64,000 bases of DNA, taken from assembly GCA_028622995.1 (NCBI GenBank), contig JAJQJQ010000016.1:1736001-1800000 (forward strand), given 5' to 3'. The position numbers and the translations under genes are program-made. Position 1 is the stretch's first letter. Every line of letters begins with the position of its first letter. Positions 35,943 through 47,587 of the stretch are shown here, piece after piece. This DNA is from Panagrolaimus kolymaensis (lineage: Eukaryota; Nematoda; Chromadorea; Rhabditida; Panagrolaimidae). Below the pieces are notes generated by a model, which did no database searches, was not told where the DNA came from, and saw nothing but the letters and a program-made list of their open reading frames with translations.

Positions 35943-37156
35943 ATGAAGGACGTCGATGTAAGGGTTTAAGGAATATAACAATTTTTATTAATATTTATTT
36001 TTTAGACATCATCTTCTGAATCAAATACAAATCGTGCTCTTACTTCAATTTTGCCGAGTTTGACTGCTGGCGCCCTTGCTGGTGCAATAGCAAAAACAAC
36101 AATTGCACCGTTGGATCGAACTAAAATAAATTTTCAAGGTAAAGTTTATTTTTTCAATACATTTTGAAGAAGTTAATAAAAAAAACCATTTTCAGTATCA
36201 AGAACAAAACGATATTCTTTTAAAGCTGCTCTAAAATTTGTCAAACTAACTTATCAACAAACTGGGTTCTTTTCATTATTTCGTGGAAATTCAGCAACTA
36301 TGGCTAGAGTGATTCCTTATGCGGCATTACAATTTTCTGCTCATGAAGAATATAAAATTTTGTTTCATGTTGACAGAAATGGGTAAGGTCTTTACTACAT
36401 TTTTTTCTCTTACCCTTCTTAATATATTATTTAATAGAGTTAAAACTCCTGTTAGACGCTACATCGCTGGAAGTATGGCTGCTTTAACCGCAACAATAAT
36501 AACGTATCCATTGGACACTGCCAAAGCATTATTATCAGTTTCATCCAAAGTTGATTATCCAAATTTAACTTCTGTTTTCGCAAAAACGTATCAAGAAAGA
36601 GGCTTAATAACATTTTATCGTGGTATTTATCCAACTATTTTGGGCGTCATTACTTACGCCGGATCAAGCTTCTTTACATTTGAAACATTGAAAATATTTT
36701 ATCGAGGTTGGTTTAATTTATAATTAACAGATGTTATAATTAAATACTACATTTTTAGAAGAAACGGGTAATGAACCACATGCATTTATCAAATTATTTA
36801 TGGGAGCGTTTGCTGGATTAATTGGTCAAACATCCTCTTATCCACTTGATATCGTTAGAAGGCGAATGCAAACTGGTCGTATTCCTCAAAATCAAGGTAT
36901 TCTTGTATCGCTGTATCAAATTTGGAAACATGAAGGTATCAAGAAAGGTCTCTACAAGGGTCTCTCAATGAACTGGGTGAAAGGACCTATTGCGGTTGGA
37001 AGTAATTTTTATGGCTTTCAAAGAGTTTCCATAATCACTATTTTTTCAGTATCATTCACTACTTATGATCATGTCTTTCCATTGCTTAAAGAACTTAGTG
37101 GTTCATCATCTGCTTCTTCGTCATCAACTTCGTCTGATTCCTCTACTACTTCATAG
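35943..37156 (+). CDS. Mitochondrial carrier, SLC25A42 (CoA/PAP) type
   Basis: Six-transmembrane mitochondrial inner-membrane carrier with three Solcar repeats. The signatures are 'PLDRTK' (repeat 1), 'PLDTAK' (repeat 2) and '[10 protein letters not shown]' (repeat 3). Exon 1 is 35943-35957 and the following exons join in frame. The last intron is easy to miss: reading through gives '[10 protein letters not shown]', but splicing at GTAATTTT (about 37003) to TTTTTTCAG (about 37049) gives '[20 protein letters not shown]', the family's C-terminal signature seen in SLC25A42, the coenzyme A/adenosine 3',5'-diphosphate exchanger. 'GRIPQNQ' and '[14 protein letters not shown]' also fit that subfamily. 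A Ser-rich tail follows. Confidence is high for carrier, moderate for the substrate. Confidence 0.88.
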
Positions 37157-37667
37157 AATTTCATTCACCAAATCTTTCTTGCATTTGCTCAAAATATTTA
37201 GTGAAACTGGTCTATTAAAAATATATATGTGCCTTAATCTTGTATTTTAATGAAAGCTATTTTAAATGATAAAACAAATACTAACAAATAAATCTTGATA
37301 TTACTTGTATTTTCTTTTCCATAATTATAAAAGGGTTAAATTTCCTTTATTTTGTTACTTAAATATTTAATTAGTTGCAAAAAAACATTCGAAAAAATAA
37401 ATTTATTTATTTATGTTCGAATTTAAAAATGATGAAGAGAGTTGAATGTGGCGCGAAGTTGACTGCATTATGCTTACCATATTTATTGAGATGTTTCCTG
37501 CTATGGAAACGCATTTACGTTCGAAAAACTTTTCTCTCTCGCAATTTTAGCCAATTTTAATTTCATATAATTTTAATTCTTTCGTTATTGCTTTGTGTTT
37601 ACCTTACTTTTTATTACTAAATTTATCAATTTTAGAAGCCATCTATCGTATTTTCTCGTCTAATGCA
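37157..37667. other. Intergenic region
   Basis: Contains the 3' UTR of the carrier gene and the leader of the PWWP gene. A TTTTAG acceptor at about 37635 precedes the ATG at 37668 and may be a trans-splice site. The open frame at 37375-37560 lacks any recognisable domain. Confidence 0.35.
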
Positions 37668-40523
37668 ATGGCTCGAAAATCTGGAGGAAGTTGCAATGCA
37701 ATTACATGTAAGTTTTATAAATGATATTCAAATTGATTTAGTACTTTATTTTTTATTTCACATTATTCATTAGTGTTAGTTAGTAAAATGTTAATTACGG
37801 CTAAATTTAAGTATTCCACTTTTTGAAATATATTGATTCAAGAATTTGAACGATCAACTTTTCGGTTATCATATTCGTATCTTTTTCTGGCAAGAATTCA
37901 ACAATTTCGGTTGCTATTAGTCGACGAGCATCCATATCATGTTGAAGATAATGAAGAAATTCTTTTGCAATAATTCCGCCATCTTCAGGTGTTCCAACTG
38001 CTGGTGCATCTTGAGTTCTAAATCCATCCAAATCAATACTTATTCCAAAACCATAGGTATCATTTTTCACAATATGTAAAGCTTCATCCATAACATCTTT
38101 TAAACCACGTTTTTGGATATCTGAATCATAGAAAACTGCGACCTAAAAGATTTAATATAAAATATATATGAAAAATCAATCAATCGATTACCTTGTTTTT
38201 TTCAAGTAAACTTTTTTCATCAGGTTCATAGCTTCGAATTCCAATTAGTGCCAAATTTTGAGGAGGTATTTTAGGTGAAATTCCAAAGATGTTGCTAAGT
38301 CGACGATCGCCATATCCAATAAGATGACTAACAGGGGTACCATGAAGATTACCAGTTTCACTTGTAATAGGAGTATGTGAATCCATATGTGCATCAATCC
38401 AAAGTAATCCTATCTTTCCTTTATGACGATATGAATGAGATATACCACTCCAAGTTCCAATAGCACAGCTATGATCGCCACCAATTACAGCCAAATCTTT
38501 GTTTTTATCAGCAATATCCATAACAGCATTTGCAAGATTTTGTGTCATTGTAACCAAAGCTAAAAAAGAAGAAGAAATTAATGTTGCTGTCCTTTTTTTT
38601 GTTTGACTTACCTGGAAGAGCTTTGAGTTGTCTTTCTTCGATGGATGTACCTTCAATAATTTTACACCATTTTTGATTTAAATTTGATTGCTTGAAGATT
38701 TTTGATTCTTTCATAACTTGAACAGCTTTTTCACATCCCAGATATCTTCCACCTGCGCCATTAGTACATCCTATAATGTTGAGTAGTTTAGAATTTTTTA
38801 AGAGAATCAGAGAAAGCCGCATTGAGTCAGTGTGTGTGTCTGCTACAATAATGAATAAAAAGTTTTATAAACATTTTGAAAAGCATTCATTTGTTTTTAA
38901 GTTTTATTTGCATATTTTTAATTTTTCTTTTTTTTTCAGCGATTAAGAATGGCGACATTATCTGGGTTCCTTATCGCAAATCTCCAAAATGGCCTGCTGT
39001 GGTATGCTTTTTTTCTTCACAGATTTTTTTTAAATATTTCCTTTTTAGGTGAAAAATGTGTATCCAAAAAAAATTACATATTTCTTTTTACCTGAACCAC
39101 AAAATGGCAGACCAGCAACCTTCAAAACCACTCCTAAATCTGCTTCCTTGTTTAAAGAAACAGACACAGTTAGTTTGTTTTTATTTATGGAATTTTTTCC
39201 ACTCAAAGATATTTTTTTAGTTGCCAGCAAATGCTAATAAAGATTTGGAAGAAGCTTATAAAGCTGCACTTAGAATAATGAGAGGCGAAATTCAACTCCG
39301 ATGTATTCCCACTAATAATCAACGAAATTCTGAAGCCGATCCTGTTTCTCCTTCAACATCAAATACGAGCAGTCTCGCGGATGTTCCTGTTAAAAAACCT
39401 CGTCAAATGGCTTCAAATGATGCTCAAAACTTTGTTGAATATACCGTAATCCTCGTTGATTCTAGAAAACGCCCAAATTGGCCTGCTTTAGTATGTTTTT
39501 CACTTATTAAAAAAATACAATAAATAAATAATATTTTAGCTTTTGGAAACTGATACTGAAAATGTTGTTCGACGCTTCCCACTTGCTGAAAATATTCAAT
39601 CTGAACGATTCTCACAAAATTCATGTCACAATGTTACTTATGAAAGAATTGAAGATCTTATTGTTACAAATGATCGTAAAGGATGCCCTGATTACGTCCG
39701 AGCTTTAGTTGCGGCTCAAGAATTTATTGAAAATCCACAAAATTATTTTACTTTTCCTGATGGATATGAATTTTCTCAGAAACCACGTCCTGCTACGCGG
39801 AATGATCGACGACAATCTAAAAATGATGTGAATATGGATGAAGAAAAAGATGTCAAAAATGTATCAAAAAATAGCCAAAATGGTCTCACTCTTTCTAATT
39901 GTAAGCATTACATTTGAAAATAATATCTCATATCTAATTAATTTTTAGTATCTCTTTCTTCATCTAAAAATGATATATTTAAAGCTATGCTCTCATATGA
40001 AGCTCGTGAACATATCGGTGAAATGTTTGCTGGTCAATATGAAAGTCACCGCAATTCCGAATATCGTCGTGCTGAACAAGCAACTGATGCTTCTTTCTCA
40101 TATTATTGTGGTATGTTTTCCTTGTTTTTATATTTTTGAAAGTACGTTTGTCATTTTTTTTTTGCAGGTGATCTTCTTAATTTTGCTGAATTAGAAATGG
40201 TTGTATCAGAAATTCATAATTGGATAGCACTTTCTCCAAAACTTCCAAAGATGTCTCTTCTTGGTGAAATGCATTATATTTCGAAAGTAGTATTACCTGA
40301 ACTTTGCATTTTTGCATTAGCCCGTATCAATCAAGTTACTCCAGCTGAAGCCGAAATAATATATCAACTTGCTGTTAAAAATAACAGCAGTCCAATTTCA
40401 TCTCCTGCTTCATCAAAACGACAAAATTTACGAACTACATCAGAAACAACTCAACATTCTCCACCTAAAACATCTTTTGAACAATTATTGCGAGCAGTAA
40501 GCATTGAACGATCAAATAACTAA
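37668..40523 (+). CDS. PWWP-domain protein, PWWP3/MUM1-like
   Basis: Chromatin-associated protein of about 490 residues. The first exon (37668-37707, '[13 protein letters not shown]') joins to 38940 ('[20 protein letters not shown]'), leaving a 1.2-kb intron that holds an arginase gene on the other strand. Two PWWP-like openings are visible: '[18 protein letters not shown]' and '[18 protein letters not shown]'. The C-terminal half has '[17 protein letters not shown]', '[14 protein letters not shown]' and '[22 protein letters not shown]'. These match the helical C-terminal domain of MUM1/PWWP3A, a nucleosome-binding protein linked to DNA-damage response. The middle is basic and Ser-rich. The domain call is firm, the subfamily fair. 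Confidence 0.78.
37807..38822 (-). CDS. Arginase-family ureohydrolase
   Basis: Binuclear-manganese hydrolase that would convert L-arginine to ornithine and urea. Exons on the minus strand are 38822-38612, 38559-38192 and 38142-37807, about 304 residues. Metal-binding motifs are intact: 'GGDHS', 'DAHMDSHTP' and 'SIDLDG' with two Asp. '[16 protein letters not shown]' carries the guanidino-carboxylate-recognising Asn/Ser and His segment typical of true arginases rather than agmatinase. The usual DGxDP is 'DGFRTQDAP' here; the metal ligands are kept, but the following Asp-Pro is changed. The N-terminal '[19 protein letters not shown]' replaces the commoner Gly-rich opening. The entire gene lies inside intron 1 of the PWWP gene, opposite strand. 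Confidence 0.88.
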
Positions 40524-40902
40524 TATTTAAAAAATTTTATCATTTTTCTTGTACATTTATTAGATTTGTGTTTGGTTTTTATTTTAGTTTTAATTTCTTT
40601 TGTTTCTTTTGCATTTTTGTCTATATAATTCAAAAAACATTATTTGTCATTGTTTATTTTTTATGTTTCTAATAAGCTGTATATCATAATAACTTTGGCA
40701 GCATCTTTTTCTACGTGATGGTCGACTCCATTGTCATAATTTTACAATAAGAAATAGCGTCCGTAGTAAAATGTCTGCCTTTTTATTTGATATGTTCAAA
40801 TAGAAGCTCGTAAAAATATTTGCTTTTTTGTTTGTAAAACCATTCATTCCATTTATTGATGACATAAAAAAAATTTATATTCTACCCGTAAGATAATACA
40901 TT
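40524..40902. other. Convergent 3' untranslated region
   Basis: This lies between the stops of the PWWP gene (plus) and the LysM gene (minus). It is AT-rich with no feature I can support. Confidence 0.4.
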
Positions 40903-41749
40903 TTAATCAGAATTTGATTGAATATGACGAACATGATTATGACGAATTTCTGCTTCTGCTTCACTCTTTTCTTCAAGCAAGGTCAATATCAGAGGCATAA
41001 CAACGAAGATAAAAATAACAGCAAATATTAAAAGCCAAATATCTAAAAAAACATTCTAATTAAATGGATTTATTTTAAAGTTAAACCTTACTTCTCATGG
41101 TAGTATCAGGAGAAGTAGCATCAACAAAATGAAATGCTCCGCCTTCCAAACCAGGTGATGGCAAGTTTCCGCGTACTTGAGCAACATTTGCATCGGTTCT
41201 TTCAAGCAAGGCACCAACTTTAGCTCGTCGATTATTTTCATCACTATCTTGATCATTGTCTTCATCCAATAATGGTCGTCGATCATCATTAATTCCTGGT
41301 GCAGCAAATTTCGAAGCATGATGACGATAAGCCTCAACCTGATTATCACGTTCAGCAGCTAGTCGATCAGCAAAAAAACGACTCACAGGGATTTTAATGG
41401 CAGGTAAAGCAAATATTTCTTGATCATTGACGATATTGTTTGCACGTTTTAAATCAGGAATCTGAAGAAGAAGAAAATATAATACATTTAAAAATTCACA
41501 ATTTAAATAAGTTACCTGGACAGAATATTGTAAAGCTATTTTATTCAAAGTATCATCAGGTTCAATCTTTCGATCAATTAAAACACGAGTTCCTAACCAG
41601 GTTGGAAAAGAAGAATCATCATACTTTTGATAGTTTCCATTTGCATATCCTTGATTGCGGCCACCTCGGGATCGTAATTCTATCATATCATTGGATTCAT
41701 CAACACTACTTGAAGCAACGGAATTAACTCGAATTAAATGATCTTTCAT
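40903..41749 (-). CDS. LysM-domain single-pass membrane protein (LYSMD3/4-like)
   Basis: About 255 residues in three exons. The LysM fold is split by an intron: 'IDRKIEPDDTLNKIALQYSV' then 'IPDLKRANNIVNDQEIFALPAIKIPV', the pattern of LYSMD3/LYSMD4. A charged linker with 'RRPLLDEDNDQDSDENNRR' leads to a C-terminal membrane helix 'IWLLIFAVIFIFVVMPLILT' and a short tail. Mammalian LYSMD3/4 are Golgi/surface proteins implicated in chitin sensing. The start is chosen at 41749 because TTTTCAG, a splice or trans-splice acceptor, lies two bases before that ATG; in-frame ATGs at 41761 and 41773 are alternatives. The stop is at 40903. Confidence 0.87.
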
Positions 41750-41773
41750 TTCTGAAAACATTTTAAGATACAT

Positions 41774-42572
41774 ACATCATTTCTAACCATACAAAAATTA
41801 AAAAAAACCAACTTGGTCGATGCTCAATAATTCACTTATGATTATTTTAGAATATAAAAAGTGAATGGAATAATAAAAAAACAAGAATTAGAAAATTCCA
41901 CGTCAAATTGACGAGCCTTGTGGTGCTTTTGTTTGACAAAGAAAGAAACTAGTTGAGCAAAGCAATCCAGCTTTCAAATGAATATAAAAAATTATCTTTA
42001 AAATTCTTGAAACGAATACTACTGTTGTTGGTGGAAAGCTTTTTTCTTTCAAGCTTGCTCACGTCAGCGCCGTTACTGCTTTGCCTTTTTTTTCTATCGT
42101 TGTCTGGTTTGCCAGACTTTTAACTTTTTTAACGTAAATTTCTACAGATTTTTAAACGGTTAGCTTGAGCTTCTAAGATTCATTTTTTTTATTCTGTCTT
42201 CACGATTATATTCATTAAGATCTGAATATTAAGAATTAGTAAGATCAGAAAAAAATACCGACTGCATGTCGAGATACATAGTTGTAAAGTTTTTTTTAAT
42301 ACAAAATTTGAGATTTTTTCAAAATGAAAAACCATGCTTTTTCGCTGCGCGTTTCAAAAAAACAAAAGAAACTCTTTCCAGCGAGACAACGAAAGAAAAA
42401 AAAGGCAAAGCAGTATTTTCTATTGCTTGATGCAGACGTGTGCTTCATTTTCATTAACTTTACCATCATCGAAAATTACCATAATTCTTAATCATTTTGC
42501 ATACGTGTTTTTTTTAATAACAAAATTTTGAAACATTTATTTATTATTTCAGTCATTTGCTTTTTGAAAAAA
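41774..42572. promoter_or_regulatory. Divergent upstream region (LysM gene / idha-1)
   Basis: About 800 bases between divergent starts. There is a slightly GC-richer patch near 42055-42090. The open frame at 42334-42531 is low complexity. A TTTCAG at about 42552, just before the idha-1 ATG, is a likely splice or trans-splice acceptor. Confidence 0.3.
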
Positions 42573-43906
42573 ATGCTCAAACAAGGGATTCAATTACTAT
42601 CAACACGCAATATTGGTTCCATCTTTCAGCGAAATAAACTTTCAACAAATAATGAAATTCGTCGTGTTACAATGATTCCTGGTGACTTTACTGTAAATTT
42701 CTAATTTCTATTTCATCTTCAACTTTCAGGGGATGGCATCGGACCTGAAATAAGTGCAGCTGTTCAAAAAATCTTTGAAGTTGCTGAAGTTCCAATCGAA
42801 TGGGATTATGTTGATGTTACACCAGTCAAAGGTCCTGATGGCACTTTTCGCATTCCATCACGATGTATTGAATTAATGCACACAAATAAAGTTGGCTTAA
42901 AAGGTCCATTAGAAACGCCAATCGGAAAAGGTCATCGCTCACTCAATTTGGCTGTTCGAAAGTAATTTTTTTAAATGATAAACATAAGATAAAATTAATT
43001 ATTTTCAGGGAATTCAATCTTTATGCTAACGTCCGCCCTTGCCGTTCTCTTGAAGGACATAAAACGCTCTACGACAATGTTGATGTTGTTACTATCCGTG
43101 AAAACACCGAAGGTGAATATTCTGGTATTGAACATGAGGTTAGTGTTTTTTAATGACAATTTTTATTTTATAAAAAGTTTTTTTAGATTGTCGATGGAGT
43201 TGTTCAAAGTATTAAACTTATCACTGAAGATGCATCTCGTCGTGTTTCACGTTATGCATTTGAATATGCTCGTGCTAACAATCGTAAACTTGTTACCGTC
43301 GTTCATAAAGCCAATATTATGCGAATGTCAGATGGTCTTTTCCTAAGTATGGCCCGCGAACAAGCATCTCAATTTCCTGACATTAAATTCAAAGAAGCAT
43401 ATCTTGATACTGTGTGCCTTAATGTAAGTTTATAAATTTTTATAATGCAGTTATTATTGCTCTTTTTTTAGATGGTTCAAGATCCTACACAATACGATGT
43501 TCTTGTTATGCCTAATCTTTATGGTGATATTCTCTCTGATTTGTGTGCTGGTCTCGTTGGTGGTCTTGGTGTTACACCATCTGGTAATATTGGAGCCGAT
43601 GCAGCTGTTTTTGAATCTGTTCATGGAACGGCCCCTGACATTGCTGGTCAATTTACAATCTTGTTATGAAGTTTTATATAATGTTTAACCTTTTTAGGAC
43701 AAGATAAAGCAAATCCAACTGCTCTCCTTCTTTCTGCTATTATGATGCTCCGTTACATGCATTTGGAATCTTACGCAAACCGAATTGAACGTGCCTGCTT
43801 TGATGCTATTGCCATTGGTGATCAAAAAACTGGAGATTTGGGTGGAAGTGGAACATGCTCATCATTTACAGCTGATATCTGTGCTCGCCTTCGTAATAAC
43901 CAATAA
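42573..43906 (+). CDS. idha-1: Isocitrate dehydrogenase [NAD+] alpha subunit, mitochondrial
   Basis: Catalytic alpha subunit of the NAD-dependent TCA-cycle enzyme, about 360 residues. A short Arg/Ser-containing presequence ('[13 protein letters not shown]') precedes '[14 protein letters not shown]'; the first intron interrupts this Gly codon. Substrate-binding '[20 protein letters not shown]', '[17 protein letters not shown]', the catalytic Tyr/Lys region '[17 protein letters not shown]', '[21 protein letters not shown]' with metal-binding Asp residues, and '[20 protein letters not shown]' are all present. The C-terminal '[20 protein letters not shown]' supports the alpha over beta or gamma subunit. 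Six or seven exons; stop at 43904-43906. Confidence 0.97.
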
Positions 43907-44293
43907 AAACAATTTTTGATATAAGTAGTAGGATTATAAATTGTAAAAAATCCTTTTCTCACTAATTAGCTTTCTTTTTTAATTGTATCGTGCTTTAGTT
44001 TAAACTAGAATATTTTCTCATTGATATTCTTGTGTCTATGACATAAGCTTATTAACAATTTTTTTTTTAATCCATTTGAATTTCCGGTTTTTAGTAGTAT
44101 GTAGAATAAATATTATCTTTTATTAAACGTTATTTACACTGTACATATTTGCATGAAAGAGATACAAAAAACAAAACAAAAACATTTTCGATTTAAATGA
44201 TATTCATTTGATATTGTAAAAGGAGAACCGAGATCATCGTTGTTAAAATTTAGGCACAGAAATAAGTACATACATAAAAATTTAGTAAACTTT
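43907..44293. other. Convergent 3' untranslated region
   Basis: This lies between the stops of idha-1 and the peptidase gene. It is AT-rich, with no supported feature. Confidence 0.4.
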
Positions 44294-47200
44294 TCAAATA
44301 CTAAAACACTCTTCAAAGAAATTACTCAATTTATTATAAAGATGCCAACGACTGCCAGCTAAATTATGTGATTCATCAGCATAAATGGCAAGATCAAATT
44401 CAACATTTTCGTCGGTTAAAGCTTTAAGAAAAACGGCAGTATTTTGAAAATGAACATTGTCATCTCCGGTTCCATGAACAAGTAAAAATTTAACATCATG
44501 AAATGCAGTAACATTTCTCGTAAGATCTGTCGCTTCATAAGCATCTTCTGATGCAGCTCCCATATATCTCTCTGTATACGTTGCATCATAATATTTGAAA
44601 TGTGAAACTGGAGCAACTGAAGCGGCACAACGGAAGGTTTGCTTATTATCGCGCTCGATTGCTTTTGCCGCAACAAAGCCTAAAAAAATGAAACGGTTAT
44701 AATAATCATGCATATGATGAAAGCAACAAACCGCCATAGCTCCATCCCCAAATGGCCACCCGTTGTTTATCCATAAACTTATGCTTTGTTAAAAGTCTAC
44801 GAATGGTTTCAATTTGATCATCAACTTCTACAGTACCAAAATTTCCATAAAGTGGCGCTTTTTGTTTCCATCCTCTATTACTAGAACCTCTTCCATCAAT
44901 AAATACAATGACGTATTTAGGATTCGAAGCAAAATAAATATCGATATTATTTGCAAGCCATTCAGTTGTAACTTTTTGTGTGGAAGGTCCTGCTGAAATT
45001 AAGTACATAGAATCAAGAGGAATTAAAGGATAGATAAAAGGGTTACCATAAACATCCACAATTACAGGATAACGTCGATCCACTGAACTTGTTTCTACGC
45101 CCGGTGGAATAAGCATTTTTACTTGAGATACTGTAAACAATTATTTTATTTACAATATATTCAACGTATAACTTTTTTTTACCAAATCCATTACGTAATG
45201 TAATATTTTCAAACCGAACTGTTGGTAAAACACCTGGAAAAGTGGCAGCTTTTTCTAAATAAGGGTTTCTACCATATTCTTCTACTGAAATCAATTTTTT
45301 TTTTTCAACATTGAAACAGAAAAAGAAAGAAAAAACACAAACAATTTGTAAAATTGCTGGAGACAGACGTTAAAATTACGTGGGGAGTGTTTGGACCTTT
45401 ACAATTCATAAAAAAATGATCTCCATCATTTGAAAAAGTGCTTTCATGAAAGGTGCAATTTTGAGGCGAGACATTGCATGTTACACATCGGTCTTGGGCT
45501 ATTATGTTCTAAAATAATGTTTTGTTCATAAAATTTGGGAGAATGGAAGGATAAAAAGTTGTAAACAAACCGGGTTTGCGGAAGCAACATATAAATGTCT
45601 TTCAAGAGGGCTTGGAGCTGCAGCGGTGTAATAACTGAAAATTTTAAATTTTTTCCGTTCAAACTTTTTAAAAATATAATTTACGATAAACATACATTAA
45701 ATTATTTTTTGCATCAAAATAATTAATTTTATCAACATCATATTCATTCATAGGAATAAACGCAACTTTAGCTGTTGCTAAATTAGGCTAAAAGAATTGA
45801 TTTTAGTTTTAAAGAAATCCATTTTATAACTCTTACAGTAACAGTAATTTTAGCGATTTGAGTGAAAACATTCCCACTTGATTTTTGACTTGGAAGTAAA
45901 ATGAAGAAGCTGGTGTTGGTATGAAATTTAATTTCATAATCTTTTGGTTCAGCGAAGAGTTGCATTCCAGCGATTGTATATCGTTGTTCATAATTCTAAA
46001 ATCCTCAAAGATATTTACTCAATATAAATATAGTTTAAAATTCTCACATGGACGCATTTGCCTGTTTCAAAGGTGCAAAGCGTAATGGTTGTATGATTTT
46101 GATATCGATTTCCCCATGCAGCAACCAAAACATTTTTTCCGTAAAGGGTTATCCATCGAGCGGAAAAAAGATAAGTGCTAAGTGAAGGTTCTCGTACTTC
46201 AATAACCATTTTTTTCTGATTTTCATCTTTTTTATTCCAAATATTGAGGAAAACTTTTGGAAGATTTTGTGCTCCCGTTTTTGGATATGGAAGCCTCACA
46301 GTTTCAGGATATTGCAGTTTTCCATAGCGAGGAAATTCAATTTTATCAACCATTGTATCATCGATTGTCAAATATCCAAGCTGACTTCCATCTTTTGACC
46401 ACCATAAAGCTTTATTGGATTGAAATATTTCTTCTTCATACAGCCAATCAGCCACTCCATGAAGAACTGATTCATTTCCTGTGTTTGTTATTTGTGTAAC
46501 TGATTTTGTTCCGGGACCATTTTGATAATAAATATTATTTTCATGAACAAAAACCTTTAAAATTAATCAAACCTAATAATTTATGATTTTTTTTAAAGGG
46601 GAAAAACTAACAAAATCATTTCCAGCGGGATTCCAAGCAAGAATTTGAATGTTCTCATCACCAGACTTTTTTGGTCCAACATTTTCAAAACTTCTAAAAA
46701 ATAATTTGCAAATTTTAAAGTTTCAATAATAGAGGCTTACGAATCAGTTACATCGTATATTCTAAAAACGAGTTTACTCGCTTTCTAAAAATAGAAAAAA
46801 TTTAAAAGATGCAAAAGAATGAGCAACTAACTTTATGTCCACTATAACCGGCAACAATATATCGAAGACCTGTCGTCACTCCAATAACATTGGGTTTTCC
46901 ATAACGATACTAAAAAATACTTATATAAAAAAATGTCATTTAAAAAATTATTTTATTTAAGTTAGATGTTTTAAAAAATGGTTAGAGGTTGTTTTTTTAA
47001 ATGAATTCCTCAAAATCACTCAAAAATTTTAATTTTCTCTAAAGGTTTAAATTTTTTTATTAACTTACTAAAGCTTCAGAATCCAACAAAACTTTGGATT
47101 CGGGAGGCGTTTTATTGACATTAAGTAATTCAACATGATCGCCATATCGTATAGATATGTGATTATTGTCAACCCAATCCATGGATTCGATGGGTGACAT

Positions 47201-47587
47201 GAATGTTGGTCCAACGACATCTTTCAATTCCATCGGTGTTCCTTCTAAGATGGAACTGGACCCCACTAAAAAAAAGCGATTTTAAACTTCAAACAAAAAT
47301 TTTTTTAACAAACTAGGAGTGAAAATTAAAATAGCGATAAAAATCATTGAACATATAACAAATATTACTAATAATGCTGTAACGATGCCCTTCCAATTTC
47401 GTTCTTGTGGTATTCCACCAACAAGTTCCTGAAATAATGCCGAATCTCGGGATAAAAAAGCTTGACTACCAATTCCAACCACTGCTGCCCTCACTAATGC
47501 GCTTCCACCACCTTTCAATGAAGATGGTGATGAAGACGTAGCCACTACTACGCTTTGCCCAGTTGCAGACGTGGCGCGCGCAAACAT
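44294..47587 (-). CDS. Dipeptidyl peptidase IV-family type II membrane serine peptidase
   Basis: S9B prolyl peptidase of roughly 770 residues in about a dozen exons, the group called DPF in C. elegans. The N-terminal cytoplasmic segment starts at 47587 ('[10 protein letters not shown]') and runs into a signal-anchor helix '[20 protein letters not shown]'. A beta-propeller region follows with '[20 protein letters not shown]', whose double Glu anchors the substrate amino terminus in DPP-IV. The hydrolase domain has Ser in 'WGWSYGGF', Asp in '[13 protein letters not shown]' and His in 'YADESHNL', a complete triad, so it should be active, unlike DPP6/10. The Gly-Gly-Phe after the Ser is split by an intron. 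A possible upstream alternative coding exon lies at 48830-48871. Confidence 0.9.

Noticed and set aside
37375..37560. Short plus-strand open frame between the carrier and PWWP genes
   Set aside because: It has no domain, no splice partner and an AT-rich leader-like composition.
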